From Acrasis kona (lineage: Eukaryota; Heterolobosea; Eutetramitea; Acrasida; Acrasidae), in contig JAOPGA020001386.1 of the NCBI GenBank assembly GCA_026419775.2, positions 1 through 40,944 of the forward strand: a stretch of 40,944 nucleotides of DNA, in the 5' to 3' direction. Both the position numbers and the translations under genes were made by a program. Under the pieces are notes generated by a model. The model made no database searches. It saw only the letters and a program-made list of their open reading frames with translations, and was not told where the DNA came from. Below are positions 21,041-31,888 of the stretch, in pieces. Each line of letters opens with the position of its first letter. Position 1 is the first letter of the stretch.

Positions 21041-21883
21041 ATGCACAACAAACAACCTACAATACCGAATAGTATACGGGCGAAACCACCAATTAAAACG
21101 ACAGAACCCCCTTCAAATATAATTAAGAACACAAAAATAATACAGGCTAGATATGTGATGCCAGTCAAAGCTTATAACTATACCATATCACAAGTTATGT
21201 CGGCAGGAATGGGTTTGTGTATGTTTTTGGGTGGGATTCTACTTTTAAGCGGCGCAGCCATAACGCTAAGTGATTTTCAATATTATTATCGGGCAGCAGG
21301 AGTTCTTTGGATCATTACGTTTTCTTTTTTCACTGCGGGGTCGGTGTTTGGGATAGTATCTAGTGCCGCGCTTGGTCTTAAAAATAATAGATCATCATAT
21401 CAGATAATAAATGGAATAGCCAGCATTTTATTTGCAATAGGGAGCATAGTAATGATTGTAGGGTCAGGTTTATGGCCAGTAGGAAGCTTCAAATATTTAT
21501 CGGCAGCAGGGATTAATTTTATCATTGGTTCTTCAGCAATGTTTTGTTCATTTTGCCTCCGAAATTATGCTGCCGTTACGGATGGGTTGGATGTGTATCA
21601 CAATTACATGAAGAGATTAACTGCTCCTCGGACGGAACCTACGGGACTTATCACGTACGAAGTGGCGCCGAAGGACCAAATTGCAGGCTTATACTTGAAC
21701 GGGATCGTATGCTGCTTTTATAGTGTTGCAGGTATCCTACTGCTGATAGGTTCCATATGTTGGATATTGTTCCTGTTCACTTCCCAAACATACTCGTTTC
21801 AGGTAGAGGCAGGTGTACTTTGGGTTTTATCTGGATCTTTGTTCTCGATTGGGTCTCTTTTCCAGATCATGTCAAGAAGATGA
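21041..21883 (+). CDS. six-TM protein with YrhK-like repeats
   Basis: 280 residues, one exon. Six TM segments are arranged as three two-helix units: GLCMFLGGILLLSGAAITL / VLWIITFSFFTAGSVFG; ASILFAIGSIVMIVGSGLW / INFIIGSSAMFCSFCL; CCFYSVAGILLLIGSICWI / VLWVLSGSLFSIGSLFQI. Each second helix carries (F/S)xxGS, as in the small YrhK domain of bacterial and protist membrane proteins of unknown role. A cytosolic loop of about 40 residues (NYMKRLTAPRTEP) separates units two and three. The family call is by pattern; a marginal link is possible. ATG 21041 was used, but a start at the Met of MPVKAYNY (21158) would keep all TM segments. There is no signal peptide. Confidence 0.5.
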   Translation: MHNKQPTIPNSIRAKPPIKTTEPPSNIIKNTKIIQARYVMPVKAYNYTISQVMSAGMGLCMFLGGILLLSGAAITLSDFQYYYRAAGVLWIITFSFFTAGSVFGIVSSAALGLKNNRSSYQIINGIASILFAIGSIVMIVGSGLWPVGSFKYLSAAGINFIIGSSAMFCSFCLRNYAAVTDGLDVYHNYMKRLTAPRTEPTGLITYEVAPKDQIAGLYLNGIVCCFYSVAGILLLIGSICWILFLFTSQTYSFQVEAGVLWVLSGSLFSIGSLFQIMSRR

Positions 21884-22021
21884 GTTTAGAGTATAATTAT
21901 TTATTAAATATAAATGTCGAAGAAGGCGACAATAAAATCTTCATTTTGTATATAAAAACGCTTGTAATGCAATTAAAATTTTCTTAATAACACAAAACAA
22001 TATTATCTATTTTGACCATAT

Positions 22022-22093
22022 GCCGGCATAGCACAGAGGTAGTGCAATTCATTCGTAATGAATAGGTCCCGAGTTCGATCCTCGGTGGCGGCT
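22022..22093 (+). tRNA. tRNA-Thr (anticodon CGU)
   Basis: 72 bases fold as a cloverleaf: acceptor GCCGGCA with UGGCGGC (one G-G mismatch at pair 5), D stem GCAC/GUGC, anticodon stem AUUCA/UGAAU with loop UUCGUAA so that bases 34-36 are CGU (decodes ACG, Thr), and T stem CCGAG/CUCGG with loop UUCGAUC. The B box is GAGTTCGATCC and an A box is present. TTTT at 22098 would end pol III transcription. CCA is not encoded, as in eukaryotes. No intron. Confidence 0.9.
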
Positions 22094-22110
22094 TTAGTTT
22101 TACCATTTTA

Positions 22111-22383
22111 ATGTCAAGAGTTTCAATCTATCGAAGTGCTGAAATATTGCATAAGGCTCTTTTTCCTTTGACTTCACCTCCAACGAATGTGACTCCGCCA
22201 TTATATATAATGCCGATAGATCATACTACGGCCATCATAGCTATGGTGTATCTTAGTTGGAACTTGATGCAAATCATGGCCAACGGTTTTCTAATTGTAA
22301 TATTGAAATTTGACATCAAACTGACACTATCAAAGTTAACACCATCGCAATTTTTTGACGTCTCGTCATATCATCAATCATAA
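22111..22383 (+). CDS. possible small protein, not recognised
   Basis: A 90-codon frame opens 17 bases after the tRNA and ends where the next gene starts (TAATG overlap). It has one hydrophobic stretch (AIIAMVYLSWNLMQIMANGF) that could be a TM segment, and no domain. The eukaryotic setting makes translation of a frame touching the next start unlikely, so this may be 5' leader of the PH gene. Confidence 0.2.
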   Translation: MSRVSIYRSAEILHKALFPLTSPPTNVTPPLYIMPIDHTTAIIAMVYLSWNLMQIMANGFLIVILKFDIKLTLSKLTPSQFFDVSSYHQS

Positions 22384-23198
22384 TGGATTCGTTAAGGGCA
22401 CCACACAAAGAAGGGGTCCTATCGTTAAAAAATGCGCGATGGCCTCACACTTGGAAGAAGAACTATGTAGTTATTCAAAATAACTTTTTAGTAATAAGTA
22501 ACTGTAAAGATGTTTCCAACGAGATTTTCAAGGTGCCGTTAAGGGAAGTATCGGACTGTTCCTTTGGAAAGACTAAAGGTGCAGAGCACGAACTATGTAT
22601 AGACTGTAAGAATATAAAAGACGTACCACAAACACTAGAGTTGAGAGCATTGAGTCAAGACGAACAAAGTGATTGGATGCAATCCATACAGAAGGCTTTA
22701 ATATATGCTAGGCACGTCAAGACCAACATTGAAGATGATACAAGCGATGTTATTGATGGTGGACCACAAATATGTGATAGTGAGGATAAAGTGACACGCA
22801 ACACATCATCTATTAGGCTTTCAAGAAGTATGAGTGCTGGCCTAATGACGTCCAAGAGGCAGTCGTTTAGAAATAGATTATCAAGGGCCTTTAGTGTGGG
22901 TGGAGGAGAGCTGGATGGTGCAACCAACAAAGGAGAGGTTTCTTTAGTCGAGCAGTACTATCAAGAGCAGAGGGAGAAGGAATCAATCGACAACATTACG
23001 GACTTTGCTCAACTACAACAACTTATTAATGAGAGCGACAATAAGGAGATCGAGGATGCCCTACCAATACAAAAAGACAACATACCATGTACAAATGTAG
23101 GAGCTAGAAAGAGTTCGAAATCTCACAACACAATTGACAAATTAAAGACCATTCACAGAAACAGCATCAGACTACTACATAAATCTCTATTCTCCTAA
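22383..23198 (+). CDS. PH-domain protein
   Basis: 271 residues, one exon. A pleckstrin-homology domain fills residues ~8-110: KEGVLSLKN, a WKKNYVVIQNNFLVIS core, and the closing helix DEQSDWMQSIQKALIYA with the invariant Trp. PH domains bind phosphoinositides or proteins at membranes. The rest is basic and Ser-rich, with RSMSAGLMTSKRQSFRNRLS, probable AGC/CaMK-type phosphosites, and a basic C-terminus (RNSIRLLHKSL) that may also contact membranes. No catalytic domain is present, so it looks like an adaptor. Lipid specificity cannot be read. Confidence 0.7.
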   Translation: MDSLRAPHKEGVLSLKNARWPHTWKKNYVVIQNNFLVISNCKDVSNEIFKVPLREVSDCSFGKTKGAEHELCIDCKNIKDVPQTLELRALSQDEQSDWMQSIQKALIYARHVKTNIEDDTSDVIDGGPQICDSEDKVTRNTSSIRLSRSMSAGLMTSKRQSFRNRLSRAFSVGGGELDGATNKGEVSLVEQYYQEQREKESIDNITDFAQLQQLINESDNKEIEDALPIQKDNIPCTNVGARKSSKSHNTIDKLKTIHRNSIRLLHKSLFS

Positions 23199-23439
23199 CT
23201 TTAGTATTTGTTATTTTTTTTCATTTTTCAAAGATGGAGTAAATAACATTTAAAGGTGATGTTCCCTTTTTCATGAATAATAGGGAAAGCTGTATAACTT
23301 TACTTGCTTTTCGAGTTGGTCCTCGGAGGGTTGTTGGTAAACGAAATTTGGTAAAGACATGAATAATTTTTATGGACAAATTATTTGTATTTGTCCATTT
23401 TTTTGGCATCAACGTTCGGACGTTTCTTAAAGTTTACAA
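23199..23439. other. intergenic
   Basis: An AT-rich gap with T-runs near 23215 and 23400 and no gene. It probably holds the PH gene terminator region and the promoter of the hybrid kinase. Confidence 0.4.
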
Positions 23440-26400
23440 ATGAACAAGACATGTGATGATGTGATGCATGGGGATATTTTATACAAGGGGCCACACTCCA
23501 CCGTTGTTCGTGTATTCTCCGAGCAGATGGGGTGTTCTGTCGTCCAAAAAACACATTGTGAGGAGTACCCGTCGATACGTTCCCGAAGTAAATTCACTAA
23601 AGATTTTTGTATCGGCCAAAAATTAAGCAAAGAGTCTTGCGCGCTTCGATATTATGCGAAGGAAGGAGTGGACAAGGATGAGAAGTTAATCATGCAGGAC
23701 TTTGGCACGAGCGTACATATTGACATTCAGCAAAACGTACGCCCACAATGACCAACATTTAATCACACACGATAGGGTCCAATAACAGACGATAAGGAAT
23801 TCATCAGGATAGCGCTTTTAATGACGGACGCTCTCGCACAGATGCATTCCTACAAAATGTTTCATGGATCCATATCAACGCACCACCTGCTTTATAATGA
23901 TGATCGTACAGAAGTTAAAATGATTGATTTCGGCACGTGTTCCGATCTAACAAAAGACAATTCTTCAATACTGAACCAACCAAGTGATTCTGAGCTTTTG
24001 TTCTGTTCTCCAGGTATACCGCCGACGTTCAATAAATCCAATTAACGTTACGTAGAACAGACGGGAAGGACTAACAGAGAGGTTGATTATCGTACTGATT
24101 TGTATTCTCTAGGCATTGTTTTTTATTACATGCTGACCGCCAAATTACCCTTCGAGGAATCATTCTCGCTTGATTTGATATATGCCATCATTGCTCGACA
24201 GCCAGTGCCGCCCATTGAAATCGCACCCAACATTTCACCACACTTGTCGAGCGTCCTGATGCATTTGCTGGAAAAGAACGTGGAGAGTCGCTACCAAAGC
24301 GTATATGGACTACGACGCGACCTCGAACAATTGTCGAACGATCCTCCTCGACATTTCATAGTAGCACAGTACGTGACGCTTTCTGCTCACCTTCTAACCA
24401 TGCACGATAGAAATGACAGGTGCTCCACTTTTCATGCATCTCAAAAAATAGTAGGGCGAGATGCAGAGATCAAATCCTTGTTGGCAGCCTTCGACAAGGT
24501 GTCCAGCGGATCCATCAAATCCATGCTGGTGTTGGTGTCCGGATATAGTGGCGTGGGTAAGACCGCGCTAATCAACGAAGTACACAAGCCGCTGGCCAAG
24601 CAACACGGTCACTTCATCGCCGGCAAATTCGATCAATTCAAAAAGAGCAACATACCGTACTGGTCCTTCATTGCGGCGTTTCAACAATTGACATTTTACA
24701 TTCTCACTCAGGACAAGTCACAGGTGGAAATGTGGAGGGAGAAAATACTTTCGAAGCTGGACGACCAGTCGCAAATCATCATCGACGTGATACCCGAACT
24801 ATCGCTCATACTAGGACCTCAACCGCCGGTGGCCCAATTAGGCACGGAGGAGACCAGCGCGAGATTCGTTCGAGTATTTCGACAATTCATCGGCGTGTTC
24901 GCACGAGAGGAACACCCGCTGGTCATCTTTCTCGACGATCTACAGTGGGCAGATGAGCTCACTTTGGACCTGATCAAATTGTTGTTAACGTGCGACGAGA
25001 TGCATTACTTGTTGATGTTTGGTGCTTATCGCGACAACGAAGTCAACAATGGTCATGCGCTCATGAGAGCGGTGGATCACATTTCGAAAAAGAATTGCAT
25101 TCAGACCATTCATTTGCTGCCGTTGCGCCAGGATCATCTGGCAGAGTTATTGAGCATATCGCTGGCGCAACCCAAGCATCAAGTGCAAGAATTGGCGCGC
25201 ACTTGTTTGATGAAGACCGACGGCAATCCGTTCTTCTTCACCATGTTCTTGAAGTCGTTGGTGGATGACGATTTGATCAAGTTCGATTTCAAGACGGGAA
25301 GGTGGACGTTCGATTGCAACGTGATTCACTCCAAAACACAAATATCACAAAACGTGGTGGAGATGATGACCGCTCGATTACAAATGATGAGCATCAAGGC
25401 GCAGGTCGTCATCAGCCTTGCGTCGTGTCTCGGCAACGCGTTCGAAATGGAAATGTTGAATGCCATTTATACATCGTCACGGGGCGACGTAAAAGATGAT
25501 CAAGAATGTGCTCATATCGTGTATCAATTGATACAGGATGGATTGTTGATTCAAACCGGTCACAAGCCATTCGAAAATAAATGGACCGATAGCATCGATC
25601 TACAACACTTGCACAACAACAACGTTCATCAATTGAAGTTTCTACACGATAAGGTGCAACAGGCTGCTTATGAGTTGTTGGATCAAAACAAGGCTCAATA
25701 CACTCACTTGATGATTGCGGAGCTCTTGTTGAAGACGCTGGCCAATGATTTGGAGGACAACTTGTTCGAAATCATGACCCACCTCATGTTTGCCGCTGGA
25801 TTGTTGTTATCGTGTAGCGCACAGCGCAGATGCGAATTGGTGGAGTTGTGTTTGCGTGCCATCAAAAAGAGCAGCATAAGCGGCGCTCATCAGCTCACTC
25901 TCGATTATTGTGGATTGGGAATCGAATTGTTGTTGGATCGCGCGTGGATGGATCACTATGATTTGTGTTTGGAATTGCACAAGCAATTGTTGACCGTGTT
26001 GAGCATCACCAAACAATATAAACGAGCGGAGGAATTATTTATAAAGGTGGAGCGATCGTGCAGGGATCCATTGGACGCGATCGACGTGATGATTATAAGA
26101 GCCAACATGTTGGAGAGACAAACCTTGTTCAATCAATCGGTCGAATTGGTGGTGCAGTGCTTGAGCACGTTGAACGTTCATCTGCCGCTCAACGACAAGA
26201 AGAAGGCCACCGCGGATCTGCATGAACAATTGGGCATGGTCAAGGTGCACCTGAAGGGAAGGAAGGTGTGCGATTTGATTCACTCTCCAAAAATGAAGAG
26301 CAGAAAACACATTGTGACCATGCAATTATTGATCAACACTCACTCCACTTGTTACATTATAGGAGAATTGGAAGTGTACAGCTTGATTGCGGTCATGTTG

Positions 26401-29379
26401 ACCAACCTATCGCTTCAATACGGTCACTGTCAATACACGTGCATGGGATACGCCTTCTTCGGAGTGGCCAGCGCTGATTATACGCGCGATTATGAATTGG
26501 CGTATAGCTTCAGTAAATTAGCGATGGCCATGGCACCTGATGCGCTGCAGGGAAGAGTCATGCTGTATCACGGATGTGGCATCGCCAGCATATTCGAGCC
26601 CTACGAGAACACCACCAACACGATGAGAACGGCCATTCAAAAATGTAGTCAATACTGCGACTATACCATGGCCGATTACACCTATACTTATTTGTTATTC
26701 TCCAGCGCACAACACGAGGACATGAACACGTTGTTCGTGACCCATCAAACGTGTCTGGGCATATTGGAGAAGAACAATGGTTACTTTTATCAAATATGCA
26801 AGTGTAGCGCATTGTTCGCCGAATACTTGTGGACGCCTCAATCCAGCAGTGATTTGGTGATTGGCAACGTCCCACATCATCACGTGGTGGATCCCATTCC
26901 GGACGCATCGCAGGCCATGCCAAACAGCGCCTATCACTTGGGCATGTGCATCACTAGTTTCTACAAGCGTGATTATGATGATTGGTTGAGGCGTGCCGAT
27001 GATTGCAGGAGTACGTTACTGTTGGGACTGCGTCACTTGATTCACGTGCCAGAGGCCAAATTCTACATTGCGATGATTTACTTGTGTCATGATTATCAAC
27101 AACACTGCACCAATGATACGGATCCCACTCATGTGAATGCCAGAGGTAATCACGAACTGAGACGCGCGCGCATCAAGTACGCAGAACAAGTGATCGAATG
27201 GTACGATCAACTCGCACTGTGCAATCCGTGTAATTTCCAATACAAGCGTCATTTGCTTCATGCTCAATCGTACGTCATGAAGGGACAGGTGATGGAGGCG
27301 GCCAGGCACTTTGAACAAGCAGTGCACAGCAGCATCAAGTACAACAACGTGTTGTTCCAGGCGCTATCCAACGAATTGGCTGCGCGCATGTGGAGCGGAG
27401 TGGGCGTGTGCAGGGCAGAGTATTTGAATTATTTGGCAAGGAGCGTGTACTTGTACAATACGCTGGGTGCTGCTGGTAAAGTATCTTGCATTCAATCCTA
27501 TTGTCAACAACGCAAGATTGCTCTGCCCACCATCGACTCCTATCTGCCCAGGGTGTTGTTATCGTTGGGCGATTCGTTGAATCGAACCAGCGCGCCCATC
27601 GACGAAATTGCATTACGAATGGCTACTTGTGCCATGAGCACCGAAATGAGCTTGGACGAATTGTTGAATCAAATCATCAAGGTTATACTGCGATATGCAA
27701 GCGCATCCAGATGCGTATTCATCAAGATTAGCGACGTGGAGGCCTACGAAGAAATCACGGTGGTAGCAGAGGGCAGCAGCGATCAAGTGGTGGACGTGAT
27801 GAAGATGGTTCCTCTACAAGAATATTCCAATTTACCACGTGGATTGATTTATTACGTGATACGCACCAAGGAACCAGTCATCATCGGATCGTCATCCAAT
27901 CATCGTCACCATCACCATCACCGATCCGATCATGATTCATCTCACACTCTTCACCCATCCATCTACCAACACTTGCTTCGACACGATCAATGTGCAAAGA
28001 GCGTATTGTGTTTCCCGGTGGTGTGTCAGGAGGAATGCAGGGCCATATTATACCTAGAGAACGATAAGATTGACGATGCATTCACTCACAAGCACTCGCA
28101 AATCATGGGCATATTGGCCGAACAAATCAACATGAGCTTGGAGAATGATAAATTGAGCGCGTTGCTCCACAGGGAAAGAAAGTACAGGACCATCGCAGTG
28201 CAGCTGGAGCAAGCAAAGAAGCGATTGGAAGAATTCATCGATATATTGTGTCACGAACTACGCAACCCGCTCAACGTGATTTGTGGCAACAATCATCTCA
28301 TGGTCAAATCGCTCAGCGACTTGGATCTCAACGACGTGGACGATTCGCTCAAGAACATTGCCATTGCAGGAGAACAATTAAAGGACATTATCGACAACGT
28401 ATTGACCGCCAGCATGTTGGAGAACAAGAGCGTTCGATTGCAGAACGTATCGTTGGATCCCGTCAAGATTCAGGATGCCGTTTACGAAATGTTTATCGAC
28501 AAGACCAGAGAAAAGAACATACAAATGACCAAACAAGTTCATCAAGAGCTGGTGGCGCCGGTGCACAGGGTGATGGGCGATCCCTATCGATTAAAGGAGG
28601 TGTTGATCAACTTTGTGAGCAACGCATGTAAATACACCAATCATGCACAAGGTAAAATCATCATGCAGTGCGAACAGGTACATGCCAGCGACAGCAATCG
28701 AGTCAGAGTTACTTTTAGCGTGCGTGATAATGGATGTGGAATGACCGATAAGGACGTGAATAGGATCATCAACGCACAACCGAGCGACTGTAGTTTCCGA
28801 TTGGGACTGCGCATCAGCAAGGAACTGGTAGAGTTGATGGGCGGAACGTTGTCGGTGCACAGCAAGCTCAACGAGGGCAGCACCTTTAGTTGTACATTTT
28901 ATTTGGAGGATGCAGTTCGGTCGCAGTCGTCGAGCAGCCCGGACGACTTGAGCGATCATAACACTGACGAGACGTCAGAGAGCGAAAAGTCGGACAGGAG
29001 GACGGTGTTGGTGGTGGACGATAACATGATTAATCAAAAGATTTTGTGTAGGTTGTTGCGCACTCGTAATTACACGTGTAGCGTGGCCAGCAATGGATTG
29101 GAGGCGCTCCAGTTGATTGCAGCCGGTCAGTTCCACGTGGTGTTGATGGATATAGAGATGCCCATCATGAATGGATTGGAGGCCACCAAGAGAGTGAGGC
29201 AGATGGAGCAGGAGAGGAACACGAAGAACGTGTTGCCCATTATTGGAGTGAGCGGAAATGCAAAGAATAGCGTGCTACCTGATGCGCAGCTGGTGGGTAT
29301 GCAGGGTTATGTGACGAAACCTTATATGGCTAACGAAATTCTATCGGCCATCGATCAAGCGATCAACGAATCGTTGTAA
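23440..29379 (+). CDS. hybrid sensor kinase: pseudokinase-AAA ATPase-GAF-histidine kinase-receiver
   Basis: Exons 23440-23736, 23776-24013 and 24056-29379 (introns 39 and 42 nt) give 1952 residues. Residues 1-300 have a protein-kinase fold with VVQK (Lys), DFG at ~149 and SPEQTGRTNREVDYRTD as in fungal and protist group-X type hybrid kinases, but the catalytic HRD/N site is HGSISTHHLL (129-138), so it is likely a pseudokinase. A STAND/AAA ATPase follows: Walker A GYSGVGKT (341-348) and Walker B PLVIFLDDLQWAD (~465-477), then a ~650-residue helical, TPR-like region. A GAF domain at ~1361-1540 contains a His-rich loop (HRHHHHHRSDH). The histidine kinase has H-box CHELRNPL with His1578, N-box VLINFVSNACKY, and G boxes RDNGCGMT and RLGLRISKELVELMGG. 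The receiver has DD, phospho-acceptor Asp1877 (LMDIEMP) and TKP. Such proteins sense stress or light through the GAF and signal by His-to-Asp transfer; the signal here is unknown. Confidence 0.85.
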
Positions 29380-29422
29380 ATAAATGTAAAGATTTGGCGC
29401 ATATATTTTCTTGTTTCTTTTG

Positions 29423-31887
29423 ATGGCTGAGAATGTTTCAGAGTGGAGTGTTGACGAAGATTCAGAGTTCAGCACCATGAGCGAGGATCGACCGAAGAGC
29501 ATAAAGAGTGGCAAATCACCAAAGAAGCACAAACACTCTGGTGGTAGTTTGACCAGCATTAGATATTACATGGACAGGGCACAGGATGCTCTTGCCAGGA
29601 GATTTGTACTCATGGAGAAGAGAAGGAACAAACAGTTGCAGCAGATTGAAAAGACCGAGAATAATCTGCATGATTTGATGAGGTAGTCATTGTTACGAGT
29701 CTCTCTCATCTTTAATCGTAGAGCGCAAAAAGAATTTGATTCGCTGAACGCAAGTTTTGATGGATTGAAAAAGTTTGATGGAAGTCCTTCGCCGAGTAGT
29801 CAACGAAAGAGAGCTAACCGTGATACGATGAGCAGCGTCAAGAAGGACTTGGATAAGACGGACAGCGCGCTCAAGTCATTAAAACTGGGAATCAACTTAT
29901 CGAACAAGTTGCCAACCGAAAAGGCGCGAAGAGAGTATCTTTCACAATTCTTGAAGAATTATGAAAAGAGTCAATACAAAACCGAAGAGGAGGACGCGGA
30001 TGACTATAACTCGAAGCTATACAGGGATCGCTTTGTGGTAAGTTTGGTCAAAGCATGGTACTCAATAACGAATAGAATGATGGCCCATTTGATACCGAAT
30101 CGGAATCGTCGGAAGTGGATGAATCGTACCCGCCCGTAAGAGATACTGAAACAATGGTGGATTTAGAATCACCCCTCGCTTCGATCAAGGAGGCCGACAT
30201 TAATGATGCTTTGATACAACTAAAAGAAAGTTACAAGGGTCATTACGCATTCCTGTATTTGATCGCGTTGGAATTGAGGAGAATAAAGGGAAAACAAGCA
30301 AGATTCGATTGTTTGGAACAATTGACTGCTATTCGTAGATTGGAGGAAAATGGAGAGATATCAGATGCTTCATCTAATGCTTCCACCGTGATACGTCGTC
30401 TCAAGGAATTATCACCCAAGAGAAGACAAACACCACATGTCCATGATTCTGATACTGCTTCGTTCCAATCTAACGACGAAAGTACACAAGAACGTACATA
30501 CACGTTGGAAGAGGAGTCACAAGAATCACATGTATTGTCGGTAGTACAATTACATTTGATCGAACTCTTCAATCAAATTCTACCCAATGTAAATAATGTA
30601 GAGGATGAAGATGATGTTGGGCTATTCTTCAACAGCCAAGACCTCACCAGTTTATTCGCAGGAGTAGTCTCGATTCTAAATCATTGTCTAGGCAGCACGG
30701 GCATGGACCTCACCACTAACATTAGTCGACTACTGCAACTGTACATGGGCACGTCCATTATAGACAATCAACAAGACATGATGGATGATATATTGAGAAT
30801 TGTAAAAGACGAAGTTGCATTCAATCGCGTCGTGTCCACCATCGATCAAGGTTATCAACATGACATTGGAGAATTGGAACAAAAATTGAAAGCATTACAA
30901 GATAAACGATTGATAGACATTGAGCAACTAAAGAAGAACAGAAGTCCATCTCCAACCAAAGCTCTATCCGTTTCAGAATCAGAAAAATCAATCTCCAGCT
31001 CCAATCACGATACGAGTCTATCCGATCATGACATTAGCGAAGAAGGTCAAAACGATCGCCAACAAGAAAAGATTGATTACAAATCAGTATCTGATTACAT
31101 CAAGAACAAGATACAAGAACAAAAACAAATGATGATATCAAAGTACAAGAATCAAGAAGAACAAGCAGATGACGATGAAATACCCGAGGAATTAGAAGAG
31201 AGAAGCGTCACGACGATTGATTTTGAGGATGATTTTATCAACGACAGCTCTTCTCATTTATCAATGGACAGCGCCACAGCAAAACAACGAGAATTATCCG
31301 TACAGCGCATGTTAGAAGAAGAAGAAGAGGAAGAAGGATATGAAGGAGAAGATTATGAAGAAACACTAAAGAGAAATGCAGAAGAATTATTCGAACAAAT
31401 CAAAACAAGACAATTATCAGATTTGAATCAACTAGAAAAGAAGAGAGATGAATTAGAAAATGAATTACAGGAACGTATAGGCGAAATTGAAAAGAAGAAT
31501 TTATTCCACAAGTTAATGTCCAATCAACAACAACAACAAGAAGAACAACAAGAAGAAGAAGAAAAGGAAATCACAATCGACATGTTACCCAACGAACCAC
31601 TAAATCACAAGAGTTTCAAATTTAATGCAGAATCCATACAAGATCAAATCTCCAACGAACAAGCGCAATACAATCACCTATTCATGGAACAACTACCCAC
31701 TCATCAAGACAAACACATCATGAACGATCACATCGACCCCACCGCTCACCCCACAGGCATCCACCACTCCACCACACAAGATCTACTGGGCTACTATCAA
31801 GAAAAACTAGAACAAGCCCACTCCCAATCACCAGTCATGCAAGAATGCGCCAGACAGTTAAAAATCTTGATGGACAAGCATAAATAA
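29423..31887 (+). CDS. large acidic coiled-coil protein, not recognised
   Basis: Three exons (29423-29682, 29722-30037, 30076-31887; introns 39 and 38 nt) give 795 residues. I do not recognise it. Residues ~40-90 form a basic coiled coil (RRFVLMEKRRNKQLQQIEKT), then come DALIQLKESYKGHYAFLYLI and similar helices, a central helical block with VVQLHLIELFNQILP and SLFAGVVSILNHCLG, and long Glu/Gln/Asp-rich coiled segments (EEEEEEEGYEGEDYEETLK and QQQQQEEQQEEEEKE). The pattern suits a cytoskeleton- or trafficking-linked scaffold. The first ATG in frame is used. Its stop is one base from the stop of the next minus-strand gene. Confidence 0.65.
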
Positions 31888-31888
31888 A

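Noticed and set aside
27900-27960. His-codon run as a microsatellite error
   Set aside because: The run is interrupted by Arg, Ser and Asp codons and keeps frame, so it reads as real low-complexity coding sequence.
24732-28959. Many frames of 60-127 codons on both strands
   Set aside because: All are shadows of the long hybrid-kinase exon, whose frame carries continuous, ordered domains.
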